Of a stretch of DNA of 64,000 bases, positions 53,466-61,048 are shown in pieces; position 1 is the first letter of the stretch; each line of letters begins with the position of its first letter. The translations under genes and the position numbers were made by a program. The notes under the pieces were generated by a model. The model had not been told where the DNA came from. It did not search any database and worked only from the letters and a program-made list of their open reading frames with translations. Source of the DNA: Micavibrio sp. UBA5572 (GTDB lineage Bacteria > Pseudomonadota > Alphaproteobacteria > Micavibrionales > Micavibrionaceae); NCBI GenBank assembly GCA_002425415.1, contig DIMG01000016.1, positions 248,001 to 312,000 of the forward strand, written 5' to 3'.

Positions 53466-54026
53466 TTAACGGAGTTTGGGCATAAATTTTGCTTGTAGGG
53501 CGGGGTCGGATGCCGCAAGGCATAAATTTGCAATAGTCCAGCCCGTTGCGGATGTCGCCAAATCAAAGTCATTGTTCATGAAGGCTCCAACGGCTATGGC
53601 GGCTGTTCCCGGGGCTTCGATCAATCCTGCCGAGGCGAGGGGATAACGGTCTATGATTTCAAATATTTTGGTTATTTTGGAGTTTGATTTGAATCGCGTG
53701 TCTGATACGGATTGCCATGCTGCTCTGAGTAATAAGCTGCCCTGTAAAATCGGGGGGATTGCTCCGAGATAGGAAATCATTTCACCAATGCCTTGTGCTG
53801 AAAGAGCAATCAGAGTTTGACCCGCGATCAAGGCTCCGCCCGATACAAAAAGCCATTTCGGATTCTGGTGAGATAGAAAAAGACTTGCAGAGCATGTCAT
53901 CATCAAACAGGATGCGTAGAGTTGAAGGGATCCCATATCCGTAATGTTTTGTGAAAACAAATAGGCATTCGAACTTATAAAAATCGTGCTGGCTGCGGTT
54001 CTAAAATTGAATAGGTTTTTCAACAT
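53466..54026 (-). CDS. Integral membrane protein, unknown function
   Basis: 186 residues with about five hydrophobic segments (around 10-25, 33-52, 57-75, 83-100, 130-175) and no recognised family. Feature worth noting: LIEAPGTAAIAVGAFM. It lies next to the element's left attachment site, with the LamG gene and a decayed copy of its own 3' end downstream. Confidence 0.65.
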   Translation of the reverse strand: MLKNLFNFRTAASTIFISSNAYLFSQNITDMGSLQLYASCLMMTCSASLFLSHQNPKWLFVSGGALIAGQTLIALSAQGIGEMISYLGAIPPILQGSLLLRAAWQSVSDTRFKSNSKITKIFEIIDRYPLASAGLIEAPGTAAIAVGAFMNNDFDLATSATGWTIANLCLAASDPALQAKFMPKLR

Positions 54027-54183
54027 GTTGAAAATATGAATCCCTCTTGTTTACTTTGCATGATTACATGTAAATATATAGATTTTTCATTACAAGCAAG
54101 GTTTTTATTGAACAAGTGTTCGTTCACTAATCCCAAATTTTACCATATAAAAGACCCTCGTGATGCGGGGGCTTATATATGGC

Positions 54184-54197
54184 TCGGGAGGGATTCG
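54184..54197. repeat. attL-like end of the element
   Basis: TCGGGAGGGATTCG, identical to 60308-60321; flanking GG precedes both with one mismatch. It lies 158 bases from the start of the membrane gene at 54026, outside any gene. The remaining part of the 54027-54334 gap holds no other supportable gene. Confidence 0.8.
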
Positions 54198-54254
54198 TAT
54201 TTGAAAGATAACTACTTGGAATATAAAAACTTCAAGTGATGTTAAATTTCAACG

Positions 54255-54275
54255 TGCCCCCAATTATGCCCCCAT
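54255..54275. repeat. Arm-type repeat, left copy
   Basis: Contains CCCCAATTATGCCCCCAT (54258-54275), repeated exactly at 60162-60179. It includes two tandem TGCCCCCA units (54255-54262 and 54267-54274) 12 bases apart. Its place about 60 bases inside the left end suggests an integrase or excisionase binding site. Confidence 0.65.
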
Positions 54276-54334
54276 ATGATATTCTTTCTCATGGGAAAGA
54301 CCCATATTCCATCATTCTGAAAAAGGAGATTATC

Positions 54335-54757
54335 ATGCAATTAACTGACTTACCATTTATCAAAGATGTCAAATTGTCCGACAATCCGAAAGGACGAAAA
54401 ACAGAACGTATCTTTTGGCAGGTTGCCCCCACGGGAGATTTTAGCAAAGACGGGCTGACTGGAACACAATACGCCCGCGAGTTTTTGAATTATGCCCAAA
54501 AAGAGGGGCATTGTCCATTGGTTTCGATTGTCAAAGATATGCCTCGAGAGTTTTCCGGTATAGAGATAGGTTTTCTATCTGTTATCGGCACAATTTCCCA
54601 AGTCGGAATGGTGATTGGCGACTCCATCTTGGAAAGGGAAATTTCTTTCCAAGAAGAAATCGGCAACCTTCCAAAAGATACAAAGGATGTTCATGCCGCT
54701 TATACCCAAGCACAGGATCATGCAAAGGAGAAAGTTCCTCTTCGTCTGGCTTCCTGA
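54335..54757 (+). CDS. Element-borne protein of unknown function
   Basis: 140 residues from ATG 54335, seven bases after AAAAGGAG. The only plus-strand gene of the element, at its distal left end, the position where satellites carry cargo genes. Soluble; one hydrophobic stretch (about 92-108, IGFLSVIGTISQVGMVIG) could be buried or membrane associated. A charged, helical C-terminus follows. No family recognised. Confidence 0.65.
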   Translation: MQLTDLPFIKDVKLSDNPKGRKTERIFWQVAPTGDFSKDGLTGTQYAREFLNYAQKEGHCPLVSIVKDMPREFSGIEIGFLSVIGTISQVGMVIGDSILEREISFQEEIGNLPKDTKDVHAAYTQAQDHAKEKVPLRLAS

Positions 54758-54773
54758 TATGAGATACAAAACA

Positions 54774-54800
54774 AAACCCGCCTGAGAGATCGGCGGGTTT
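54774..54800. terminator. Bidirectional-looking terminator
   Basis: Perfect 9-bp stem AAACCCGCC/GGCGGGTTT with a 9-base loop between convergent genes (stop at 54757, other stop at 54822). The A-run on one side and T-run on the other allow use from both directions. Confidence 0.85.
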
Positions 54801-54821
54801 GTCTATTACCTTCCTAGACTT

Positions 54822-55313
54822 TTAAGCTGCAGACTGTCCCTTCGTATCATAAATCATTTCCAGCATATGGGCTGCATAGTCCAGAGGAATAAACAACCTT
54901 CTCCATTTATCAATTCCAGAGGCCGGAAAAGCCAAAAAATCTTTGTAGAAAGCCCCACTCTTTGCCAGCATATTCACAGCATTGTTATTATTCAGATCAA
55001 TGACAATGCAAGAATGATCCGGCGAAATATAGCTCCCATGTCCATCGACAAAAAAGGAAAGGTCTCTATCCTCAATGATTAACCCATGAGCATCCAGAAC
55101 ACTCTGTGCGTGCCTCTGGTCAGGCAAAACACCTATAGCTGCCGCTATCCATTCTGCAAGGGATACATTTTCTCCTGTTTCTGGGCAGGATATATTTTCA
55201 TGAAGAAGAGAAAATAATTTTTCATCAACATCATTATCTCCTCTGTTTAAAAAATAACGTGCCCATGCGGCCAGTCCAATTTGTTTGTCATTCATCATAA
55301 TATTATCTTTCAT
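54822..55313 (-). CDS. Element-borne protein of unknown function
   Basis: 163 residues; the true start may be one of the next Met codons (MMNDKQIG). Overlaps the 3' end of the primase/helicase-like gene by 11 bases and so is probably translated with it. Soluble, helical, with two Cys; GVLPDQRHAQSVLDAHGLI and FFVDGHGSYISPDH are its clearest segments. No family recognised. Confidence 0.65.
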   Translation of the reverse strand: MKDNIMMNDKQIGLAAWARYFLNRGDNDVDEKLFSLLHENISCPETGENVSLAEWIAAAIGVLPDQRHAQSVLDAHGLIIEDRDLSFFVDGHGSYISPDHSCIVIDLNNNNAVNMLAKSGAFYKDFLAFPASGIDKWRRLFIPLDYAAHMLEMIYDTKGQSAA

Positions 55314-57051
55314 CTTTCGTTAAAATTTGTTCCAACGGGATTTCAACACAGCGTGTCTTCACCCCATCAAAACGGACTTGTGATGTTTCTGCGCCATCGA
55401 TCCGGCGAAGAGACTGCACCCAGACACCGGACGCACCGGATCGACCCGCCCAGATTGTTCCTTCAAAAAGCTTGGATAACCCCCTGTGGGAATGTGCCAC
55501 ACGTAGGAATTTCCGGCTATTGGCGGCATGGACTTTGATTCCGTAAGAAGAGAGGACAGTTCCAGCCTCTGTATCATCGCCGAGCTTCATGCCTGCTGCG
55601 ATTTCAATCCAGTAACCGATGGAATTCCGAGCCCCGTTCCGGTAAAAATCAACGATTGAGGTCAAAAGATGGGCGGCGCAGCGTTCATGGTCGGCAGTTT
55701 CGTCTTGAGCTTCATCCAGATTTTCAATGCGCATTTTGTTCGTCCATTCATCCAGTAACGCCTGTTCCGGTATATTGTGATCGAACAAAAGAAGATCGGC
55801 ACAGGCAAGAAGTGTTCCGAATTGATCCGCGCCGCGCGCCCCGTGTCCGGCTTTTGCCATTGCTTCCCAGTAGGCCGATAGAGTCCGTTCAAAGCGCGGC
55901 CACTGTTCCAGAACACGGCGGCGAAACACAGTTCCAGCTTGAGCAAATTCTCCGGCATCAAGAACAACGGGCACGCTTCCTGCTTTGAGTTTTTTGAGTC
56001 TCAAGACCGCCATGCGTGATACATCTTGCCCGAGAAGTGGAGGAATCAGGATTGAAGAAAATAAAAATGCAGAGCGCACAGTAAAATCAGCTGACCTGTG
56101 ATCTGACCCACCGCGCAAAACAGACCCACCCGATGCGGCATGTCGTGCAAGTTTAATCAGGTTATTGCCTTTGCGGTTGTCCTCTTCGGATTCCTGTTCA
56201 TCCAGAATGATTGGCAAGGAAGAATGCCCGACAGATTGCCAGAGGCCAGCCGCCGAGGCATCGGATGCATAGATTGCACCATTCGCCCCAAGAACAGGCT
56301 GGATCAGCTTTGTAAGCAAGGTTGATTTGCCTGTGCCTTTGTCACCTGTGATCCAGAGAATAGGCCGCCAATCAAGCGCGCCGCCTAAAATAGCTGCCCC
56401 GATCCAGCCAAGCAGCAAGGTAGGATCAATATCCGGACGCGACCACTTCCAAGATTGAATAAAGGAAAGAATATCTCGGCCAAATTCAATTCCATGGTCT
56501 GATTCAAAATCCGGTTTAGGTTTTGGCGAGGCGGCGGGATATACAAAGCTACCACATTCCCCAGCAGGTAAAATTGCACAGCCAAAATAAACAACCTCTC
56601 CGCAATGCATTACCAGATTGCCATTTTCATCCTGCCAACATCCCGTACCACGAATGGTTGCGGATAGATCTACAATTCCCTTGGCGGCGCAGGCTTCCAT
56701 CAAGGCTTGCGCAGCAAGTTCAGGCCGCCAACCTTCAATATCACCGTTTTTGTCACGGCGCGGCCAGTAATCTGAAAGAAAACTAGCCTTGTCTCCGAAT
56801 AAAGCCATGATTTCTAGGCGGTTGTGTTTTCCAGCTGCCAAAGAACGAAACTGTTTATTGGCATCCAGATAAAAATAAATGCCGTTATTCGTTCCAATCG
56901 GAGAGACAGGGCATGAGTCCGGCAATGCATAATTTTCAAGCGTTTTCCGTTTTCTTGTTTTTTGTGCCTTATGCACTTTATTGTCTGGTTGAACAGATTC
57001 TTTTCGCGTGGTGGCATCCGCTGTTTTGCGCATTTGTTCAAGATCATCCAT
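55303..57051 (-). CDS. Primase/helicase-like P-loop ATPase of the element
   Basis: 582 residues, with GGGAGG before the ATG. N-terminal region (about 1-170) basic then mixed, with WRPELAAQALMEACAAKG; P-loop domain from about 190: Walker A GDKGTGKST (236-244), Walker B LPIILDE (279-285), and sensor-like AFLFSS. This is the arrangement of plasmid/phage primase-helicases (P4 alpha and DUF927/DUF3987-like). It probably starts replication of the excised element. The iteron array begins 174 bases upstream of its start. Confidence 0.75.
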   Translation of the reverse strand: MDDLEQMRKTADATTRKESVQPDNKVHKAQKTRKRKTLENYALPDSCPVSPIGTNNGIYFYLDANKQFRSLAAGKHNRLEIMALFGDKASFLSDYWPRRDKNGDIEGWRPELAAQALMEACAAKGIVDLSATIRGTGCWQDENGNLVMHCGEVVYFGCAILPAGECGSFVYPAASPKPKPDFESDHGIEFGRDILSFIQSWKWSRPDIDPTLLLGWIGAAILGGALDWRPILWITGDKGTGKSTLLTKLIQPVLGANGAIYASDASAAGLWQSVGHSSLPIILDEQESEEDNRKGNNLIKLARHAASGGSVLRGGSDHRSADFTVRSAFLFSSILIPPLLGQDVSRMAVLRLKKLKAGSVPVVLDAGEFAQAGTVFRRRVLEQWPRFERTLSAYWEAMAKAGHGARGADQFGTLLACADLLLFDHNIPEQALLDEWTNKMRIENLDEAQDETADHERCAAHLLTSIVDFYRNGARNSIGYWIEIAAGMKLGDDTEAGTVLSSYGIKVHAANSRKFLRVAHSHRGLSKLFEGTIWAGRSGASGVWVQSLRRIDGAETSQVRFDGVKTRCVEIPLEQILTKDER

Positions 57052-57224
57052 TCTTGATCCTCCCGACCGTGTGGCTGTGACATTGTTTTACGTGCGGATT
57101 TTTGAGGTAATCGGCTTTTCTGCTTGTCCATTGATTTCGATAAACAGGCAGATAAAAGACCTGATTTTGAAGCTGTTCCGATGATTGAGCAGCACCGGAA
57201 TATACGGGTAGTTTTTTATAACTA

Positions 57225-57500
57225 TGGGACATTTGTGGCGCTTTTGGGACAGGTCTGGGACACCTGTTTTGGGGTGTATCTATATGAAATAAATATATAT
57301 TTTTATTATATATAGGTATGTGTCCCATATGGAACACTGTGCATATACATACACATGCGCGCACACGCGCACATGATTCTGCATTGAGAGGCAAAAAACA
57401 TGGGACATTTGGGACACTTGGCCTGTAAGCCTTGGATTTCATAGGGTTTAGGTGTCCCAAAGGTGTCCCAGAACCGTCCCGCTGTCCCACTTTTGTCCCA
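57225..57500. other. Iteron array: candidate replication origin of the element
   Basis: Ten exact heptamers TGGGACA or its complement TGTCCCA: direct at 57225, 57245, 57256, 57401, 57410; inverse at 57321, 57453, 57464, 57483, 57494; plus a variant CGTCCCG at 57475. Several steps are 11 bp (57245-57256; 57453-57464-57475; 57483-57494), one helical turn. Inside lie an AT-rich stretch (about 57277-57315) and an alternating purine-pyrimidine stretch (about 57349-57373, GCGCGCACACGCGCACATG). No good gene fills this 549-base gap. Origin function is inference. Confidence 0.7.
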
Positions 57501-57600
57501 AAAATCCGCCCCGTTTCTTTTGCCCGCAGGCAGAGGTTCGAGGAAGGAAAAGAATTCCATCCATGCAAACGTGGGGTGGGGAAAGGAAAAGAGTCTCGCA

Positions 57601-57810
57601 TTATTGCCCCGCTGGCGCTGTAGAGGCTTGCGAGGCTGGATAAGCATCAAGGCTTTGTAACCAGTCCTGAATGGCTGCATGAGGGATCAGTGTGCGCTTG
57701 CCAGCCTTCACAGCCCGCAAACGCCCCCGATTGATCTCTTCATAAAGCTTGGTCTTGCCGAGTCCTGTCACATTCGCGGCTTGGTCAATCGTGTATGATA
57801 ATTGTGTCAT
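57601..57810 (-). CDS. alpA: AlpA/excisionase-like HTH regulator
   Basis: 69 residues from ATG 57810 (AAGGA nearby; an ATG two codons earlier overlaps the ribosome site). The winged-HTH of the AlpA/helix_turn_helix_17 family is clear: YTIDQAANVTGLGKTKLYEEINRGRLRAVKAGKRTLIPHAAIQDWLQ. In P4 and similar elements AlpA activates integrase or directs excision. Situated between the iteron array and an unknown gene. Confidence 0.87.
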   Translation of the reverse strand: MTQLSYTIDQAANVTGLGKTKLYEEINRGRLRAVKAGKRTLIPHAAIQDWLQSLDAYPASQASTAPAGQ

Positions 57811-57886
57811 GTTCATCCTTGTGTTCGTTGTTATTCGTCAACGATGAAAGGATGACAGGAGAGGGAGTAATCTCAAAAATTGTTTA

Positions 57887-57934
57887 TTTGTTTGAGAAAT
57901 TTGTTTGAGCAAAATAATCCAAACAAATTATTTT
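57887..57934. promoter_or_regulatory. Direct and inverted repeats upstream of alpA
   Basis: TTTGTTTGAG occurs at 57887-57896 and 57900-57909, 13 bases apart, and AAAATAAT/ATTATTTT (57911-57918 with 57927-57934) forms an inverted repeat at the 3' end of the next gene. Placement about 80-120 bases before alpA suggests an operator or a regulator/excisionase site; the AT hairpin may also end the upstream gene. Confidence 0.4.
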
Positions 57935-58809
57935 GTCTTTCGTCTTCCCTGTTGTTTCCAGTGTTCGGGAGCATGGGTGCGTCTAATTTGTTTAATTCTT
58001 GAATCGGTCGGTTTTTTGCCTAAGGCTTGTTCCATCGCCTCTTGATCCTGTTTCCATGTTGGGATTGTTACGTTTTTTTCATGTTCATTCACATGATTAT
58101 TATAGGCAGCTACTAGTGCCGCTTCAGAAATGGGTGCCGCTCTTTTGTTGCTGCGAGGCGTGGTAGCGTTTTTGCGATGTTTGTTGAATTGCGCTCGATC
58201 AAGCCAGACCGCTTCAAGATCAGTTTCATAAACGCGATCAGGAGCGATGATGTCCCCCGATATACGTCCGCTATCAAACAGGCTATGGGCGCGATCTGTG
58301 AGCCAGATTCCGACAGGAACATCCACCCTGTTTCCGTCCTTATCCAGAGTAAAACAATCAATTTGTTCGGCATTCAGCCAGCTAATCAGGTTCTTATAGA
58401 CCTCAAGTTTTCGATCATACGCGAGTTGTTCTTGTTCTGGATCATTTGAGAAATCTGCTCCGAATTTACGACCTCCTTTTGTGTCTTTTACAGCCGCCAG
58501 CCGTAGGCCATAAGCATTATTCTCCCGATCATTCCAGCGATCTTGTTGATCTTTTTGGCGAGAATACCAGTCTCTTTCTTGCCAAAGATCGGGGAATAAG
58601 GCGCACCCGCATTCTTGAATAGCGGCAGCCAATGGCAAGATATGAGGAAAGCTATCGGCGGGCTTTGCACGTTTTTCCCACTCGGGCGGCTTGGGCAGAA
58701 TGTCAGGGATGGTTAAATAGGGAGACGAAGCTCGCATTTGCACATAGCTATCCAGTATGTCTTGCGCTTCTTGTCTTCCACGTTCACTTTCTTGCAACTC
58801 ATTTGTCAT
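57928..58809 (-). CDS. Element-borne protein of unknown function
   Basis: 293 residues, soluble, strongly charged and Trp-rich in its middle (WQERDWYSRQKDQQDRW). C-terminal third is basic (HRKNATTPRSNKRAAP ... KQIRRTHAPEHWKQQGRRKTK), suggesting nucleic-acid contact. GGGGG precedes the ATG. No family recognised; it lies between integrase and alpA, a usual place for element-control or accessory genes. Confidence 0.65.
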   Translation of the reverse strand: MTNELQESERGRQEAQDILDSYVQMRASSPYLTIPDILPKPPEWEKRAKPADSFPHILPLAAAIQECGCALFPDLWQERDWYSRQKDQQDRWNDRENNAYGLRLAAVKDTKGGRKFGADFSNDPEQEQLAYDRKLEVYKNLISWLNAEQIDCFTLDKDGNRVDVPVGIWLTDRAHSLFDSGRISGDIIAPDRVYETDLEAVWLDRAQFNKHRKNATTPRSNKRAAPISEAALVAAYNNHVNEHEKNVTIPTWKQDQEAMEQALGKKPTDSRIKQIRRTHAPEHWKQQGRRKTK

Positions 58810-58844
58810 ACATACCCCCCGTCAGGTTGCCCGTAAAAGAAAAT

Positions 58845-58895
58845 GCACGGCGGCAGGATACGGTGTCCTGCATTCGGGGATCAGCCTAGCCGTGC
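58845..58895. other. Two nested inverted repeats between integrase and the next gene
   Basis: Outer GCACGGC/GCCGTGC (58845-58851 with 58889-58895) and inner GCAGGA/TCCTGC (58853-58858 with 58866-58871) on either side of short spacers. A structured RNA or a protein site in the 93-base gap. No T-run, so not a standard terminator. Confidence 0.45.
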
Positions 58896-58902
58896 GAATT
58901 GA

Positions 58903-60126
58903 TTATGCCCGTTTTTTGAATGTCCCGACAATCACTTTTCCTTGAGAATTCACAGCATCAAGATAATCCGCCCATTGTTGCATCATCTTTTTGCGCTCTG
59001 TCAGAAAGGCTGCGCGATCATAGGCGGCATCCACCTTGTTCTGGGGCGCATGAGCCAGTTGCCGATCCACAACCTCGTGCCGATAGCCTAGAGATTCTTT
59101 GATTGTGGACATGGCCAGCGCACGGAATCCGTGGCCTGTCATGCGTCCTTTGTACCCCATACGCTTCAAGGCCATTAAAACAGTGTTATTGCTCATGGGT
59201 TTTTGTGGGCGGACAAGATTCGGAAAAACCCATTGCCAGTGTCCGGTGAGTTCCTTTTGCGCCTTGAGAACGGTCAGAGCCTGTTTAGAAAGCGGGACAA
59301 CATGCGGCTTGCGCATTTTCATGCGTTTGGCGGGGATGTTCCATTGCTTGGCTTCAAAATTGAATTCATCCCATGTGGCGTTAATCAATTCGGAGGTGCG
59401 AACAAACGTCAGCATCAGCAAGCGCAGGGCATGGCGTGTCTGTGGGTATAGACGAGCCTCGTTATGGTTCAACGTCGAAAGGAAGTCCGGCAGCTCTTTC
59501 GATTCCAGAGCGGCATAATGGCCTTTCTTGAACGGTTTCAGTGCGCCTTTCAAGTCGCGGGTCGGGTCACTCTCAATCCGGCCTGTTACAACTGCATAAC
59601 GGAAAACCTGCCCGCAAGATTGTAAGGCACGGCGGGCAATTTCGTGTGCGCCCCGTGATTCTATCTTTCTCATGACTTGCAGGATATGGGGAGCGGCTAT
59701 ATCGGTTATTGGTCGTGAGCCAAATTCTGGAAAAATATCGCGTTCCAACCTGTTCAGGAGTTCAATCGCGTAACCGTCACTCCATCGTGCCTTGCTATGC
59801 TCATGCCATTCGCGGGCAACGGCCTCGAAAGTCTGGGAAGAATTCAGGCGGGCAAGGCGTTTGTCTTCTTGTTTCTGGAAGGAGGGATCAATGCCGTCTT
59901 GTAGCTGTTTGCGGGCTTTATCTCTCCGGTCGCGGGCTTCAGCTAGGGACGTTTCAGGGTAAACACCCAAGGCAAGGCGTTTCTCTTTCCCCTGAAAACG
60001 GTATTTCATGCGCCAGTATTTTGACCCGTTCGGCATAACCTCAAGATACATGCCCCCGCCATCGGAAATTTTCCAAGGTTTTTCTAGGGGTTTAGCAGCT
60101 TTGCATTTAATATCAGTTAGCTTCAT
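58903..60126 (-). CDS. int: P4-type tyrosine integrase (DUF4102 N-terminus)
   Basis: 407 residues from ATG 60126 (GGAG upstream); the longer frame to 60222 crosses the arm-type repeat and is unlikely. N-terminal arm-binding domain (1 to about 90, SDGGGMYLEVMPNGSKYWRMKY), core-binding domain (about 95-190) and catalytic domain with R243 (FVRTSEL), H332-x-x-R335 (GHGFR), H359 and Tyr369 (AAYDRA). It catalyses integration at tRNA-Ser, whose gene is 175 bases away. Confidence 0.95.
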   Translation of the reverse strand: MKLTDIKCKAAKPLEKPWKISDGGGMYLEVMPNGSKYWRMKYRFQGKEKRLALGVYPETSLAEARDRRDKARKQLQDGIDPSFQKQEDKRLARLNSSQTFEAVAREWHEHSKARWSDGYAIELLNRLERDIFPEFGSRPITDIAAPHILQVMRKIESRGAHEIARRALQSCGQVFRYAVVTGRIESDPTRDLKGALKPFKKGHYAALESKELPDFLSTLNHNEARLYPQTRHALRLLMLTFVRTSELINATWDEFNFEAKQWNIPAKRMKMRKPHVVPLSKQALTVLKAQKELTGHWQWVFPNLVRPQKPMSNNTVLMALKRMGYKGRMTGHGFRALAMSTIKESLGYRHEVVDRQLAHAPQNKVDAAYDRAAFLTERKKMMQQWADYLDAVNSQGKVIVGTFKKRA

Positions 60127-60161
60127 TGGGGGCATCTCCGGCAAGGGGATATTGAATATGA

Positions 60162-60179
60162 CCCCAATTATGCCCCCAT
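60162..60179. repeat. Arm-type repeat, right copy
   Basis: CCCCAATTATGCCCCCAT, identical to 54258-54275, in the integrase leader. An inverted relative, ATTGGGGGCAT, lies at 60125-60134 beside the integrase start. Likely binding sites for Int arm domain or AlpA; also could autoregulate int. Confidence 0.6.
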
Positions 60180-60300
60180 TTTTTGAGAATGTAAATAATC
60201 GCTCCCGAACGATGCAAGGCAATGACGGTTATGAAGGTCTTTGTTTACAAGGGATTTGTGATCGTGTATGAATGATGGTGAACGTGAGAAATAAAGGAAA

Positions 60301-60392
60301 TGGCGGATCGGGAGGGATTCGAACCCTCGGTACTAGTTACCCAGTACGACGATTTAGCAAACCGTTGCCTTAAGCCTCTCGGCCACCGATCC
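60301..60392 (-). tRNA. tRNA-Ser (GCU)
   Basis: 92 nt on the minus strand with encoded CCA, acceptor GGATCGG/CCGATCC, discriminator G, long variable arm (GTACTGGGTAACTAGTACC) and anticodon loop containing GCT. Its 3' third contains the integration repeat TCGGGAGGGATTCG, so it is the attachment site of the element and is kept whole. Confidence 0.96.
60308..60321. repeat. attR-like end of the element within tRNA-Ser
   Basis: TCGGGAGGGATTCG, the plus-strand form of the tRNA T-arm and acceptor region; identical to 54184-54197. Confidence 0.8.
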
Positions 60393-60592
60393 GTATTATA
60401 TAGTCCTGTATTATCACAGTGGCCTCGTAGTTTTCAGGTGTGCGCATTTGCGCGGGCAGCCACTGATCTTTATCAAGTTTATATAGTCTCTTTCGAGACA
60501 GACTTTTTACGGGCAAATCCGGTAAAAATCAATAACGAAATATTTAATGTCCTATATTCATTGCTATTCCTTAGAAAATAGCGGTTTTCAGG

Positions 60593-61039
60593 TTATCGGG
60601 ACGGGGTTTCCGGTTCGACAAGGTTGGTGAGTTGGGCAAGGGATTCTTGCCAGCCGAGGTAACAGGCTTCCAGCGGGATGATGTCGGGCAGTCCGTCTTG
60701 AATGATGGTTAATTCTGTACCAACCGAAACTTTTTTAAATGTGACCGTGACCGTGATTGTTCCGGTGATGTTTGGGTCTTCGAATTCATCCGTATAGTGC
60801 AGGCGTTCATTCGGGGTGATTTCCAGATATGTGCCACCAAAATTATGTTCCATACCGTTCGAGAAGTTGGTGAAGGACATTTTGAATGTGCCGCCGATTT
60901 TGATATCCATGTGGAAGACTTTGCCAATCCAGCCGTTTGGTGGCATCCAACGTGCAATGGCGGCGGGGTCGGTGAAGGCACGGTAGACGCGTTCGGGTGG
61001 GGCTTTAAAAACACGATGCAGTGTGGCTGTGTTGGGCAT
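60593..61039 (-). CDS. AHSA1/SRPBCC-family protein
   Basis: 148 residues. START-like fold of the AHSA1 group: HRVFKAPPERVYRAFTDPAAIARWMPP, a central GGTFKMSFTNFSNGMEHNFGGTYLEI, ITVTVTFKKVSVGTELTIIQ and C-terminal YLGWQESLAQLTNLVE. A small-molecule-binding pocket of unknown ligand. It lies nine bases downstream of the gene at 61049 on the same strand. Confidence 0.87.
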   Translation of the reverse strand: MPNTATLHRVFKAPPERVYRAFTDPAAIARWMPPNGWIGKVFHMDIKIGGTFKMSFTNFSNGMEHNFGGTYLEITPNERLHYTDEFEDPNITGTITVTVTFKKVSVGTELTIIQDGLPDIIPLEACYLGWQESLAQLTNLVEPETPSR

Positions 61040-61048
61040 TTGAAATCC

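Larger units (their letters stand above)
54184..60321. mobile_element. 6.1-kb integrative element in tRNA-Ser(GCU)
   Basis: Bounded by the 14-bp direct repeat TCGGGAGGGATTCG (54184-54197 and 60308-60321), the right copy being the 3' part of the tRNA gene. Contents from right to left: P4-type integrase, unknown gene, AlpA-like regulator, iteron array, primase/helicase-like ATPase, two unknown genes. No capsid, tail, lysis, conjugation or toxin genes are seen. It fits a small P4-like satellite or a mobilisable/replicative island. The tRNA remains complete at the right end. Confidence 0.85.

Noticed and set aside
54036..54239. 67-codon plus-strand frame over the left end of the element
   Set aside because: Runs across the attachment repeat, has no ribosome site and no family resemblance.
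57044..57601. Open frame of 185 codons on the minus strand covering the iteron region
   Set aside because: Composition is not protein-like, it lies across the TGGGACA array and overlaps the strong start of the ATPase gene; treated as a chance frame.
60300..60581. Open frame starting REGFEPSVLV
   Set aside because: It is the translated tRNA-Ser gene and its flank.
60393..60592. Gap between tRNA-Ser and the AHSA1 gene
   Set aside because: AT-rich, with an indistinct inverted stretch around 60530-60590; no gene, promoter or terminator could be supported.
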